Counted from the first letter of the stretch, positions 16,116 to 24,558 are shown. The stretch is DNA of 38,065 nucleotides from Pedobacter nyackensis (GCF_900176505.1 NZ_FWYB01000026.1:1-38065), one strand, 5' to 3'. Program-made: numbers and translations. Notes: generated by a model not told the origin, from the letters alone.

Positions 16116-16142
16116 GGAAAATTTAAAAAAAAACCGAATATA

Positions 16143-17582
16143 ATGAACCAAGAAAAAATTGGAAATTACAGGTGGACGATATGTGCCATGTTATTTTTTG
16201 CAACCACTATAAATTATTTGGATCGACAAGTTCTTTCGCTCACATGGAAAGAGTTTATTGCTCCAGAGTTTCATTGGACAAATAATGATTATGGTAATAT
16301 TACTGCACTCTTTTCTATTTTTTACGCGGTATCTATGTTATTTGCCGGTCGCTTTGTTGACCGTATGGATACAAAGAAAGGGTTTTTATGGGCTATCGGC
16401 GTATGGTCTATCGGTGCGGTTATTCATGCATTTTGCGGAATAGCGACATCTGGTTTCCTTACGGGCGAATGGTTTGTAGGATTTGAAGGGGCTAAAGAAT
16501 CAATTGGAAAGGTGAGTGATACCTCACTAATCATCTCAACAAGTGTTAGTTTATTCATCTTTGCACGTTTCGTACTGGCAGTAGGAGAAGCAGGAAATTT
16601 TCCGGCGGCGATTAAAGCTACTGCAGAGTATTTCCCAAAAAAAGACAGGGCATTTTCGACTAGTATTTTCAACGCAGGAGCTACTGTAGGTGCATTAGCG
16701 GCACCACTATCTATTCCTTTTATAGCAGCAGCATATGGTTGGGAAATGTCGTTTATCATTATTGGTGCTTTAGGTTTTGTATGGATGGGCTTTTGGATAT
16801 TTTTTTACCAGAAACCAGAAGTACATCCAAAAGTTAATGCTGCTGAACTTGCTTATATACAACAAGATTTAATTGCAGATAGAAAACTTGTGGATTATGT
16901 AGAAGAAACCACTACTAAAGTGTCATTTATGGATTGTTTCAGATATAAACAGACATGGGCATTTGCAGCAGGTAAATTTATGACAGATGGTGTTTGGTGG
17001 TTTTTCCTTTTCTGGATGCCGGCTTATCTAAGCTCTGTTTATAAAATGGACTCTACACAAAGTGCATTACCATTGTTTATACTTTATACCATAACCCTGC
17101 TTTCAATTATCGGTGGCTGGTTGCCAACTTATTTTGTAGAGAAGAAGGGGATGAATCCTTATGCTGGTCGTATGAAATCGATGTTGATATTTGCCTTTTT
17201 CCCATTACTAGCTTTATTTGCGCAGCCTTTAGGTTATATTACTTACTGGATACCGGTAATCATCATTGGTATTGCAGGAGCAGCGCATCAGGCATGGTCG
17301 GCCAATATTTTCTCTACAGTAGGAGATATGTTCCCTAAAAAAGCAATTGCAACTGTAACGGGTATCGGTGGTATGGCAGGTGGAATTGGCGCAATGATCA
17401 TCAATAAAGGTTCGGGCGTATTATTTGATTATACAGGTCAAAAACAAATCGTATTTATGGGCTTTAAAGGTGAAGAAGCCGGATATTTCATCATCTTCTC
17501 CATCTGTGCTGTATGTTATTTAATTGGCTGGACGATCATGAAAACCTTAGTACCTAAATACAGACCTATTACCGATTTATAA
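16143..17582 (+). CDS. MFS transporter, ACS family (hexuronate transporter-like)
   Basis: A 479-residue major facilitator protein with about 12 membrane segments. The first loop carries the anion:cation symporter (ACS) signature NYLDRQVLSLTWKEF, followed by the MFS loop GRFVDRMDTKKGF. ARFVLAVGEAGNFPAAIKATAEYFPKKDRA is typical of ExuT/GudP-like members, which import glucuronate, galacturonate or related sugar acids with protons. A loop of some 25 residues (about 100-125) before that segment makes it longer than E. coli ExuT. The genes at 24614-28536 encode the lower uronate pathway and share a putative operator with this gene, which supports a hexuronate substrate. The ALDH gene follows after 33 bases and may be co-transcribed. 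Confidence 0.85.
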   Translation: MNQEKIGNYRWTICAMLFFATTINYLDRQVLSLTWKEFIAPEFHWTNNDYGNITALFSIFYAVSMLFAGRFVDRMDTKKGFLWAIGVWSIGAVIHAFCGIATSGFLTGEWFVGFEGAKESIGKVSDTSLIISTSVSLFIFARFVLAVGEAGNFPAAIKATAEYFPKKDRAFSTSIFNAGATVGALAAPLSIPFIAAAYGWEMSFIIIGALGFVWMGFWIFFYQKPEVHPKVNAAELAYIQQDLIADRKLVDYVEETTTKVSFMDCFRYKQTWAFAAGKFMTDGVWWFFLFWMPAYLSSVYKMDSTQSALPLFILYTITLLSIIGGWLPTYFVEKKGMNPYAGRMKSMLIFAFFPLLALFAQPLGYITYWIPVIIIGIAGAAHQAWSANIFSTVGDMFPKKAIATVTGIGGMAGGIGAMIINKGSGVLFDYTGQKQIVFMGFKGEEAGYFIIFSICAVCYLIGWTIMKTLVPKYRPITDL

Positions 17583-17615
17583 CCAATAAATTATACCTAA
17601 ACTAATATTACCTAA

Positions 17616-19241
17616 ATGTTTTTAAAAGATCAGCTTGATGCGATTTTTGTGGAAGAGAACCATATTCCAGAAGAATTCAAATTAGCAGAAGAAGTACACC
17701 AACGGGAGTACTTAAGTAATGGAGAAATGCGGCCCTGGAATGGGGAAGTGCATGAAGTCTTGTCGCCAATCTGTATAAGAACCGAGAACGGTTTAAAGCG
17801 AAAGGTAATCGGGACTTATCCATTGTGTAGTGAGAAGGAGGCTGATGAGGCACTTCAGGCTGCTGTTAAAGCTTATGATAACGGGCGCGGGGAATGGCCT
17901 ACCATGAGTGTTGCCGACCGTATTCATTGTGTAGAGCAGTTTACGCATAGGATTATTGAGAAAAAGTCGATTGTCGTAAAGTTGCTGATGTGGGAGATTG
18001 GTAAGTCGTACGCCGATTCTGTGAAAGAATTTGACCGTACGGTTGAGTATATCTATGCTACTATTGATGCACTTAAGGATTTGGATAGACAATCATCCAG
18101 GTTTAGTATAGAGCAGGGCATTCTTGCTCAGATCAGAAGATCTCCACTTGGAGTTGTACTTTGTATGGGTCCGTTTAACTATCCATTAAATGAGACTTTT
18201 ACAACGTTAATTCCAGCGCTTATTATGGGGAATACATTGTTATTTAAACCACCTAAGCATGGTACATTATTGCATTATCCTTTGCTGGAAGCCTTTAGAG
18301 ATTGTTTCCCTAAAGGAGTAGTAAATACCATCTATGGTCGTGGAAATAAGATCATTCCAGGCTTAATGCAATCTGGACAGATCAATGTTTTAACCTTGAT
18401 TGGCTCAAGTAAGGTAGCAAATGAACTTAAAAAATTACATCCTAAAGTAAACAGACTGCGGGCAATTCTTGGTTTAGATGCGAAAAATGCAGCTATTATT
18501 ACTGCAAATGCAGATGTGAAACTGGCTGTTCAGGAGGCCGTGCTTGGCTCATTGTCTTTTAACGGACAAAGATGTACGGCGCTTAAAATCATTTTTATAC
18601 ACAGTAGTCTGGCTGATGTGTTTTTAAAAGAACTTTCCGCTGCTGTAGCTAAGCTTAAATTTGGTATGCCATGGGAAGAGGGGGTAGCTTTAACGCCATT
18701 ACCTGAACCACAGAAGCCTGCTTATCTTAAAGATTGTATTGACGATGCTGTGGCACATGGAGCCAGCATCATCAATGATAATGGAGGTTATACAGTTGAG
18801 TCTTTTGTTTATCCTGCGATTGTTTATCCGGTTAACAAAAATATGAAGCTGTATACAGAAGAACAATTTGGTCCTGTAATACCGGTAGTCGCTTTTGACG
18901 ATCTGGAAGAACCAATTCAATACTTGATTGATTCTACACACGGGCAACAGGTTAGTATCTTTAGTGATGATAAGGAAGAAGTAGCTACGCTGATTGATCC
19001 GTTGGTAAATCAGGTGAGCAGGGTTAATGTCAATTGTCAATGTCAACGTGGACCGGATGTATTTCCGTTTACAGGTAGAAAAGACAGCGCTGAAGGAACT
19101 TTATCTGTTGTGGACGCACTAAGATCATTCTCTATCAGATCGCTCGTAGCATCGAAGCTAAATGACAGTAACAAGCATTTGATCAATGAAATTGTAGACA
19201 GTAACAGTTCGAATTTCCTGAGTACAAAATTCTTATTTTAG
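17616..19241 (+). CDS. NADP-dependent glyceraldehyde-3-phosphate dehydrogenase-like aldehyde dehydrogenase
   Basis: A 541-residue ALDH-superfamily protein. It has the substrate/cofactor segment SPLGVVLCMGPFNYPLNETF with oxyanion Asn188, a GNTLLFKPPKHG loop, and the nucleophile Cys320 in LSFNGQRCTALK. RVNVNCQCQRGPDVFPFTGRKDS near the C-terminus matches non-phosphorylating GAPDH (GapN), which oxidises glyceraldehyde 3-phosphate to 3-phosphoglycerate and makes NADPH. The ELGGK motif holding the usual general-base Glu reads GLDAK here (Gly286 in the Glu position), which is unusual. It is longer than GapN (about 475) through N- and C-terminal extensions. It lies 33 bases after the transporter gene and would use the glyceraldehyde 3-phosphate that KDPG aldolase releases. 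Other ALDH substrates cannot be excluded. Confidence 0.75.
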   Translation: MFLKDQLDAIFVEENHIPEEFKLAEEVHQREYLSNGEMRPWNGEVHEVLSPICIRTENGLKRKVIGTYPLCSEKEADEALQAAVKAYDNGRGEWPTMSVADRIHCVEQFTHRIIEKKSIVVKLLMWEIGKSYADSVKEFDRTVEYIYATIDALKDLDRQSSRFSIEQGILAQIRRSPLGVVLCMGPFNYPLNETFTTLIPALIMGNTLLFKPPKHGTLLHYPLLEAFRDCFPKGVVNTIYGRGNKIIPGLMQSGQINVLTLIGSSKVANELKKLHPKVNRLRAILGLDAKNAAIITANADVKLAVQEAVLGSLSFNGQRCTALKIIFIHSSLADVFLKELSAAVAKLKFGMPWEEGVALTPLPEPQKPAYLKDCIDDAVAHGASIINDNGGYTVESFVYPAIVYPVNKNMKLYTEEQFGPVIPVVAFDDLEEPIQYLIDSTHGQQVSIFSDDKEEVATLIDPLVNQVSRVNVNCQCQRGPDVFPFTGRKDSAEGTLSVVDALRSFSIRSLVASKLNDSNKHLINEIVDSNSSNFLSTKFLF

Positions 19242-19255
19242 TTTTTTTTAAATAG

Positions 19256-19301
19256 ATACTACAGATCCGGATCTTCATCCTCCAGATCTGTAGTATTTTT
19301 A
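19256..19301 (+). terminator. Intrinsic terminator after the ALDH gene, overlapping the convergent CDS
   Basis: ATACTACAGATC (19256-19267) and GATCTGTAGTAT (19285-19296) form a perfect 12-bp stem with a 17-base loop and T-run. The hairpin occupies the last 13 or so codons of the leftward gene 19259-19717, so this coding end doubles as the rightward terminator. Confidence 0.85.
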
Positions 19302-19717
19302 TTTTCACCTCCTTTAAAGAACATCATTGCCATTGGCACCAAAAAAGCCAGATTAATAATGACATGAGGCATAAGGTTCAATGCTTTTGTGGTTTCTGCC
19401 AGCTTATCCACTAAAACAGCTACCGATACAATAATTAATACCGCATAAATCAATACTGCGATTTTTACATTTGGCGCATACCTAATAAATAGCCTAATCA
19501 CATAGATCACAACTGCAATGCCGAAAATAAACATGACAAACCAGAATATATCAGTTGCGGTCATCTGAGACCATATATTTCCAGCATTATGCTCAAAGCT
19601 GCTAACTTGTGATAACGCAAATTTTGTTAATATGAGGTAGGAGAGCCCCCAGAAAAGATAAAATCCTACAACAAAAAGTAACCAGTGAAGAGCGAGTTTC
19701 AATTTAGATGTATTCAT
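19259..19717 (-). CDS. Hypothetical four-helix membrane protein
   Basis: A 152-residue protein with four predicted membrane segments: LHWLLFVVGFYLFWGLSYLIL (about 10-30), DIFWFVMFIFGIAVVIYVIRLFI (56-78), VKIAVLIYAVLIIVSVAVLV (84-103) and MPHVIINLAFLVPMAMMFF (116-134). A charged C-terminal tail (GGENKNTTDLEDEDPDL) follows and should face the cytoplasm. It has no motif I recognise. Its 3' end contains the hairpin that terminates the convergent ALDH gene, which constrains the codons for the acidic tail. It has no close partner: the upstream gene on the same strand starts at 20844 and ends 92 bases away. Confidence 0.7.
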   Translation of the reverse strand: MNTSKLKLALHWLLFVVGFYLFWGLSYLILTKFALSQVSSFEHNAGNIWSQMTATDIFWFVMFIFGIAVVIYVIRLFIRYAPNVKIAVLIYAVLIIVSVAVLVDKLAETTKALNLMPHVIINLAFLVPMAMMFFKGGENKNTTDLEDEDPDL

Positions 19718-19809
19718 ATATTGCTACAGGTACCTGGATTATAAAGGCTTGTACTCAAATTTACTTACAAAGTATGGAATAACAAAGCAATAAACGGCCT
19801 GTAAGCAAT

Positions 19810-20844
19810 TTAGTTCATCAATTCCTTTTCAAGTTTAAGATACGCTTGTAACAATACAATTTGATTCTTCGCCCGGTTAAAATTATGATCTTCATATTTT
19901 GCACCATAATAGACATCATTTTGTAGGTAATCCGCAAGGAAACGAATGGCTTGCATGTAAATTATGAACTTGCCGGCATAGTTGAAATATTGCTTTTCAT
20001 CATCGGTTAATACTGTTGCCATTTCCTCCATGTAGCCATCGTATATAGCTTTGAAGAATTCCTTTCTGATATGGATCTTGCTGAAATCTGTTTCTTCTTC
20101 GGTTGCAGGACAAAGGTAAGTTCTCATCATATCACCTACGTCGCTAATAAAATAACCAGGCATAACTGTATCGAGGTCAATCACGCATAAACCTTTATTC
20201 TGGCCATCAAACAATACATTGTTGATTTTAGTATCATGATGAATTACCCTTAATGGGATGTTTTTATTGCTGATGATTTCCCGGTAGGTGTTTACAATAT
20301 CCTGATGCTCATTAATGAAATTGATACATTCCGTCGCTTTTTCTAATCGTTCTGAAGAACTATTACGGCAGGCCTCTGTAAACTGCTCGTACCTTAATAT
20401 CAGATTATGAAAGTTTGGTATGGTGATATTCAATTCTTCAGCCTTAAAGCCAGCGAGGATTTTTGAGAATTTTCCAAATTGTTTTGCGGCTTCATAAGCT
20501 TCATCCTTTGAAGTTAATGCATTAACAGAAGTTGAACCATCTACAAAAGGGAATAGTCTGTAGTATCCCGCGTCGGTATGTATTAAGGACTGGCCATTTG
20601 AAGCAGAAACAGGAGATATAAATAGATATTCTGGGTTTGCTTTGCTTAAATAGTTTCTAAGCATAGTAAGGTTCTCATCAATATCTACAGGTTTTTTAAA
20701 TACTTCGGTGTTTACCTTTTGTAATATATAGTTTTCCTTCTTAGTTTCAACTTTCCAGGTGTGGTTAATCAGACCATCGCCAAATTGTTGAACATTTGTT
20801 TCATCAGGATTAAGACCGTAGATACGTAATATATTTTCGAACAT
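19810..20844 (-). CDS. APH-fold phosphotransferase, probable N-acetylhexosamine kinase-like
   Basis: A 344-residue aminoglycoside-phosphotransferase-fold kinase. The catalytic loop is H-H-D204-T-K-I-N-N209 (HxDxxxxN), followed by the metal-binding Asp in VIDLDTVMPGYFISDVGDMMR. The N-lobe has NHTWKVETKKENYILQKVN, where the Lys/Gln pair sits on the ATP strand. The DTxxNNxLFD and DLDTVMPG signature is like NahK, the anomeric kinase that phosphorylates GalNAc/GlcNAc at C1, rather than like antibiotic-resistance enzymes. The context supports this: next to it are a LacI regulator and a GH109 enzyme that would release GalNAc. A CAAACGTTTG operator lies 59 bases upstream of its start. The sugar is inferred, not shown. 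Confidence 0.75.
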   Translation of the reverse strand: MFENILRIYGLNPDETNVQQFGDGLINHTWKVETKKENYILQKVNTEVFKKPVDIDENLTMLRNYLSKANPEYLFISPVSASNGQSLIHTDAGYYRLFPFVDGSTSVNALTSKDEAYEAAKQFGKFSKILAGFKAEELNITIPNFHNLILRYEQFTEACRNSSSERLEKATECINFINEHQDIVNTYREIISNKNIPLRVIHHDTKINNVLFDGQNKGLCVIDLDTVMPGYFISDVGDMMRTYLCPATEEETDFSKIHIRKEFFKAIYDGYMEEMATVLTDDEKQYFNYAGKFIIYMQAIRFLADYLQNDVYYGAKYEDHNFNRAKNQIVLLQAYLKLEKELMN

Positions 20845-20902
20845 GTGGTTAGTATAGTGGTTAATAAACCAAACTTAAATATTTAAGTAGCCAAAAAGAT
20901 GT

Positions 20903-20914
20903 GCAAACGTTTGC
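20903..20914. promoter_or_regulatory. LacI-type operator, kinase promoter
   Basis: GCAAACGTTTGC is a perfect 12-bp palindrome with the central CG typical of LacI-family operators. It lies 7 bases after the stop of the LacI gene and 59 bases upstream of the leftward kinase start. Confidence 0.8.
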
Positions 20915-20920
20915 GCGAAA

Positions 20921-21949
20921 TTATTTGCGATTGCTTAAAATCAACTCCGATTCTACAATGACATTATAGTAAGCTTGTTCAGTGCCTGATTCATTTTTAG
21001 GCTTATTGATCAGGTCGATTAATATATCTGCTGCTTTCTTACCTTGCTTATATGGAAATTGCTCAACAGAAGCTATGGGGGTGTGATCCATGTAATTAAT
21101 GATAGGGAGATTTGCATAACTAACGAAATCAATGTCTTGCAGGTTAAGCGACTTAGCATACCTCATTGCAAATAAGGCCACATAGTCGTTAAAAGTAACA
21201 ATAGCAGTGGGTTTTCTTCTGTGGTTTAGCATGGTATCCATTGCGGCAATGGTACCTTCTTCCGATAGATCGCAATTCAATATAAGTGATGGATCAAACT
21301 TCAACCTGTTTGCAGTCATTGCCTTGATGTAGCCCTCTTTTCTTTCGTGACTGGCCAGCAAGGTGTTGGGGCCGTTGATCATGCCGATAGTGCGATGCCC
21401 CTTCTTAAGCAGAAAATTCACGGCATCAAAGGTTCCTGTCTCCAGGTTTGAACTTACATAGTGTATATCTTTAATGGGAGGGATCCTATCGAAAAAAACG
21501 ACCGGGATGTTCGACTTTTTAAAAACATCAAAATGTTCGTAGGTACTGGTCGTTTTTGATACTGATACCAATAAGCCATCTACGCGCTGGGTTTTCATTT
21601 TGGCGACAAGGATCTTTTCGCGCTCTGCATCATCGTGCGACTGTGCCAATAACACAGTATAGTTTCTTTTGTAGGCAACATCCTCTATACCACTAATAGC
21701 GGCAGAAAAAAAAGATTCCGACAACTCAGGTAAAATAACGCCAATTACAAACGATTTACCATGTAAAAATTGTATTGCTCTTTGATTAGGTTCGTAGTTG
21801 AGCTCTGCGGCAAGCTTTTTAACCCTCATTTTTGTAGTTAAACCAATACTGGAATGATCATTCAAAGCCCTTGATACTGTTGAGACAGATATCTTAAGTA
21901 TCTTGGCAATTTCTTTGATGGTTGTTGGTTTATCAGGTATCATCTCCAA
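20921..21949 (-). CDS. LacI family transcriptional regulator (GH109/kinase locus)
   Basis: A 342-residue LacI/GalR repressor. Its N-terminal HTH is TTIKEIAKILKISVSTVSRALNDH, followed by a hinge with Leu (IQFLHGKSF) and a periplasmic-binding-protein-like effector domain from about residue 68 (VIGVILPELSESFF) to the end. The HTH is of the kind that reads operators with a central CG. Matching palindromes occur at its own promoter (22031-22040), at the kinase (20903-20914) and at GH109 (22204-22213), so it likely controls itself and both neighbours and is released by a sugar or sugar phosphate. The start ATG at 21949 has a second Met at residue 3. Confidence 0.93.
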   Translation of the reverse strand: MEMIPDKPTTIKEIAKILKISVSTVSRALNDHSSIGLTTKMRVKKLAAELNYEPNQRAIQFLHGKSFVIGVILPELSESFFSAAISGIEDVAYKRNYTVLLAQSHDDAEREKILVAKMKTQRVDGLLVSVSKTTSTYEHFDVFKKSNIPVVFFDRIPPIKDIHYVSSNLETGTFDAVNFLLKKGHRTIGMINGPNTLLASHERKEGYIKAMTANRLKFDPSLILNCDLSEEGTIAAMDTMLNHRRKPTAIVTFNDYVALFAMRYAKSLNLQDIDFVSYANLPIINYMDHTPIASVEQFPYKQGKKAADILIDLINKPKNESGTEQAYYNVIVESELILSNRK

Positions 21950-22030
21950 ATATTAAAATAAACTTTAACATTTTAATAAAAAACTATGCTGTGTTACGAT
22001 CTCTATCGTTAAAGCTAGTCAAAAATAGCG

Positions 22031-22040
22031 CAAACGTTTG
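22031..22040. promoter_or_regulatory. LacI-type operator, lacI promoter
   Basis: CAAACGTTTG, extended on one side to GCGCAAACGTTTG, lies 82 bases upstream of the LacI gene start. A minus-strand TATTTTTG lies three bases past it, so bound repressor would block that promoter (autoregulation). Confidence 0.8.
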
Positions 22041-22203
22041 ATGCTATATCTATTTACTTTACCACTGTGTTATCTATTTATTAACGATCTGTTTATTACG
22101 AGTTCAAATATGAGTTACAATTTCATAAATTACTTTGCCATTAGCAGGCATTAGATAAAATACAGACTTTTTACAGTTGCAGGGCTTTTGCAACATAAAA
22201 TAT

Positions 22204-22213
22204 CAAACGTTTG
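22204..22213. promoter_or_regulatory. LacI-type operator, GH109 promoter
   Basis: CAAACGTTTG, extended to CAAACGTTTGCG, lies 120 bases upstream of the GH109 ATG. It is the third copy of the palindrome in this locus. Confidence 0.8.
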
Positions 22214-22333
22214 CGTGTTTTTTTACGGTGTTTATTTATATGGATAACTGGATTGTTCTATAAATTGGAGCTTTATTAGGTAAAAGAATCACATTGGTTT
22301 ACTAACCAAACATATTAAAATGAACTAAACTAT

Positions 22334-23686
22334 ATGAACAGAAGAGAATTTGTTAAAAACAGTAGCATTACTGCTGCTGCTGCAACCGTTTTACCAAGCA
22401 GCTCTTTATTTGCCACAACTGGGGCTGATAAGGTTAAGGTGGCTATGATAGGCGTGGGTTTACGTGGACAAAACCACTTAAATCTTTTACTTAAAAGAGC
22501 AGATGTTGATCTGGTTGCAATATGTGATGTGGATGAGCGTATGCTTACTTCTGCTAAAGCAATGATTGCTAAGAGCGGTAAGCCTATGCCAAAAATATTT
22601 ACAGGTGACAATTACTCCTGGAAAAAACTACTTGAAACTAAGGGACTCCAGACTGTTGTCATTTCTACTCCCTGGGAGTGGCATAAAGAAATGATCATTA
22701 AGTCTATGGAGGCCGGACTTAAATATGTAGCTACTGAGGTAATGCTTGGTATTACTTTGCAAGACCATTGGGATGTTGTTCAGGCAGCCGAGAAACATAA
22801 TGCTCATGTGATGATGCTTGAAAATGTTTGTTATCGTCGTGATGTACTTGCCGCTCTAAATATGGTAAGACAAGGGGTGTTTGGTGAGATCCTTCACTTA
22901 CAGGGCGGTTATCAGCATGATTTAAGAGAGGTTAAATTTAACGATGGCGTGAAACCATATGGTGGTGGTGTAGAGTTTAATGAAAAGGGCTTTTCTGAAG
23001 CGAAATGGAGAACTAACCATTCCGTACACCGCAATGGCGACCTTTATCCAACACATGGTATTGGTCCTGTAGCACAATGCATTAATATCAACAGGGGAAA
23101 CAAGTTCCTAAAGTTGAATTCATTCGCAACTAAATCGAGAGGATTACATAATTATATCGTTGAGAAAGGTGGTGAAAATCATCCAAATGCTAAGATTAAT
23201 TTCCGCTTAGGTGATATTGTAACTACTACAATTGATTGTGCAAATGGCGAGACCATTATCTTGCAACATGACACAAATCTTCCAAGACCATATTCTTTAG
23301 GCTTTAGAGTACAGGGAACAAAGGGACTCTGGATGGATTTAAACAAAAGTATCCATGTTGAAGGAATCAGTAAAGCGCATAGCTGGGACAACCAGGATAG
23401 TTGGTTTGAAAAATATGATCACCCACTATGGAAAAAATATGGTAATGATGCACAAGGTGCAGGTCATGGTGGCATGGACTTCTTTGTGATCCATGCTTTT
23501 ATTGAGGCTGTAAAACGAAATGTGGCCACACCACTTGACGTTTATGATGCTGCTGCATGGAGTGCAATTACACCGCTAAGTGAGCAGTCTATCGAAATGG
23601 GTAATGAAACCATTGACTTCCCTGATTTTACAAGTGGAAAGTGGATGACCAGAAAACCAATATTCGCTTTAAATGACGATTATTAG
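22334..23686 (+). CDS. Glycosyl hydrolase family 109 protein (alpha-N-acetylgalactosaminidase), Tat-exported
   Basis: A 450-residue Gfo/Idh/MocA-fold protein of the GH109 branch. The N-terminus NRREFVKNSSITAAAATVLPSSSLFA is a Tat signal peptide. Then comes the dinucleotide-binding G-V-G-L-R-G (Gly40/42/45) for a tightly held NAD+. The GH109 signatures YQHDLREVKFNDG, WRTNHSVHRNGDLYPTHGIGP and KINFRLGDIVTTTI follow, with a C-terminal GHGGMDFFVIHAFIEAVK. GH109 enzymes cleave terminal alpha-GalNAc by an NAD+-dependent oxidation-elimination mechanism. The place would be the periplasm. It is divergent from the LacI gene, with an operator 120 bases upstream and a terminator downstream, and fits with the NahK-like kinase to use the released sugar. 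Confidence 0.92.
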   Translation: MNRREFVKNSSITAAAATVLPSSSLFATTGADKVKVAMIGVGLRGQNHLNLLLKRADVDLVAICDVDERMLTSAKAMIAKSGKPMPKIFTGDNYSWKKLLETKGLQTVVISTPWEWHKEMIIKSMEAGLKYVATEVMLGITLQDHWDVVQAAEKHNAHVMMLENVCYRRDVLAALNMVRQGVFGEILHLQGGYQHDLREVKFNDGVKPYGGGVEFNEKGFSEAKWRTNHSVHRNGDLYPTHGIGPVAQCININRGNKFLKLNSFATKSRGLHNYIVEKGGENHPNAKINFRLGDIVTTTIDCANGETIILQHDTNLPRPYSLGFRVQGTKGLWMDLNKSIHVEGISKAHSWDNQDSWFEKYDHPLWKKYGNDAQGAGHGGMDFFVIHAFIEAVKRNVATPLDVYDAAAWSAITPLSEQSIEMGNETIDFPDFTSGKWMTRKPIFALNDDY

Positions 23687-23722
23687 TATCAGCCATATCG
23701 ATAATTAATATTATTGTAAATA

Positions 23723-23769
23723 GACAAAAGCCTCTGTATATTCAATTATGCGGGGCTTTTGTCATTTTT
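23723..23769 (+). terminator. Intrinsic terminator after the GH109 gene
   Basis: GACAAAAGCC (23723-23732) pairs with GGCTTTTGTC (23754-23763), a perfect 10-bp stem, followed by ATTTTT. It lies 37 bases after the stop. Confidence 0.85.
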
Positions 23770-23834
23770 AAGTGCATTCTAGCAAAAAATATTCTTGTTA
23801 ACATTAACTTAACATTGAATGCGCATCTTTGTAT

Positions 23835-24044
23835 ATGTTTATAAATATTCTGGCAATTACATTTGTCCTGTTCGCATTTATTGCTGCGTTTAAAATGGAT
23901 AGTTTTTTACAAGGCTTTCTGTTTATTCTAGCACTGTTAATAGTTTCAGGCGTACTTTTTCTATTCATCTCTTTCCCGGGATTATCTGGTCTTTCTGTAG
24001 CACTGATGTTGGGCGCTTTTATTTTCAGACAAAATAAAAAGTAG
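23835..24044 (+). CDS. Small hydrophobic membrane protein
   Basis: About 69 residues from the ATG at 23835 (a TTG two codons earlier is possible). There are two membrane segments, INILAITFVLFAFIAAF and FLQGFLFILALLIVSGVLFLFI, perhaps a third (LSGLSVALMLGAFIF), and a short basic tail RQNKK. No family recognised. It follows the GH109 terminator and precedes an AT-rich promoter region, so it is probably monocistronic. The hydrophobic, codon-regular sequence argues for a real gene, but short size limits confidence. Confidence 0.6.
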   Translation: MFINILAITFVLFAFIAAFKMDSFLQGFLFILALLIVSGVLFLFISFPGLSGLSVALMLGAFIFRQNKK

Positions 24045-24216
24045 CTTAAAACCTGTTTTTCTAGTCCAGAACATTTATTCTGGAAGTAATAATTTTAATT
24101 TCAGGTAATGGAGTCTGTGTTTTATTTTATTATATTATAAGAATATTACAATATTTTATTAAATTATTCTTAATTTTATTATAAGGGAAACTTCACAAAG
24201 ATATACTTCGTAGATT

Positions 24217-24546
24217 ATGAAAACTTTAGGTGAAAAATTTAGAATTTTACGTCAGAAAAAAGGTGTTAACCAAAAGGCAATGGCTGATCTTTTGGAAATA
24301 TCAATTCCGGCGTATTCGAAATTGGAGACTGGAATTACAGATCCAAATTTTAGCAGAATAAACCAGATTGCTCAGGTTCACGGTTTAACGTTGAGACAAT
24401 TCTTAGACGTTGGCGAAGAAGGGGTAAGCGAGCAGGAACAGGTAATTAAGCAATTAAAAGACAAGGTTGCTGATCTTGAAAATTCAGTAATCAGATTGCA
24501 GAGTAAATTGATCGACCTATATGATCGCGATGATCAAAAGAAGTAA
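24217..24546 (+). CDS. Xre family helix-turn-helix regulator with C-terminal coiled coil
   Basis: A 109-residue protein. Residues 5-62 form a Cro/C1-type HTH domain: LGEKFRILRQKKGVNQKAMADLLEIS is helices 1-2, IPAYSKLETGITDPNFSRINQIAQVHGLTLRQFL the rest. Residues 70-105 (VSEQEQVIKQLKDKVADLENSVIRLQSKLIDLY) have heptad leucine/valine spacing, so a dimerising coiled coil is likely. It is a normal small regulator type in Bacteroidota with unknown targets. A very AT-rich stretch lies upstream (24119-24186), with AAGAATA/TATTCTT arms that may be its own operator. A hairpin follows the stop and may end transcription from both sides. Confidence 0.85.
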   Translation: MKTLGEKFRILRQKKGVNQKAMADLLEISIPAYSKLETGITDPNFSRINQIAQVHGLTLRQFLDVGEEGVSEQEQVIKQLKDKVADLENSVIRLQSKLIDLYDRDDQKK

Positions 24547-24558
24547 ATAACATGTAAA

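Larger units (their letters stand above)
15785..16142. other. Gene-free stretch before the hexuronate-type transporter
   Basis: No convincing ORF is present in these 358 bases. They hold two regulatory candidates entered separately: the 19-bp element at 15987-16005, shared with 26420-26438, and a perfect inverted repeat at 16096-16115. The length is generous for a promoter region, and the 5' leader of the transporter mRNA may be long. Confidence 0.5.
21950..22333. other. Divergent regulatory region between lacI-type gene and GH109 gene
   Basis: A 384-base gene-free stretch. It holds two CAAACGTTTG operators (entered separately), a -7-like TATTTTTG on the minus strand at 22027-22020 just downstream of operator 2, and a further imperfect inverted repeat TTACGAT-CTCT-ATCGTTAA (21994-22012). 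It should contain the promoters of both divergent genes; I cannot place full -33/-7 pairs. Confidence 0.55.

Noticed and set aside
19810..20844. Aminoglycoside resistance kinase
   Set aside because: The APH fold is present but signatures and neighbours (GH109, LacI operators) point to a sugar kinase.
24066..24083. CCAGAA/TTCTGG hairpin after the small membrane protein
   Set aside because: Six-base stem without a T-run; too weak to call a terminator.
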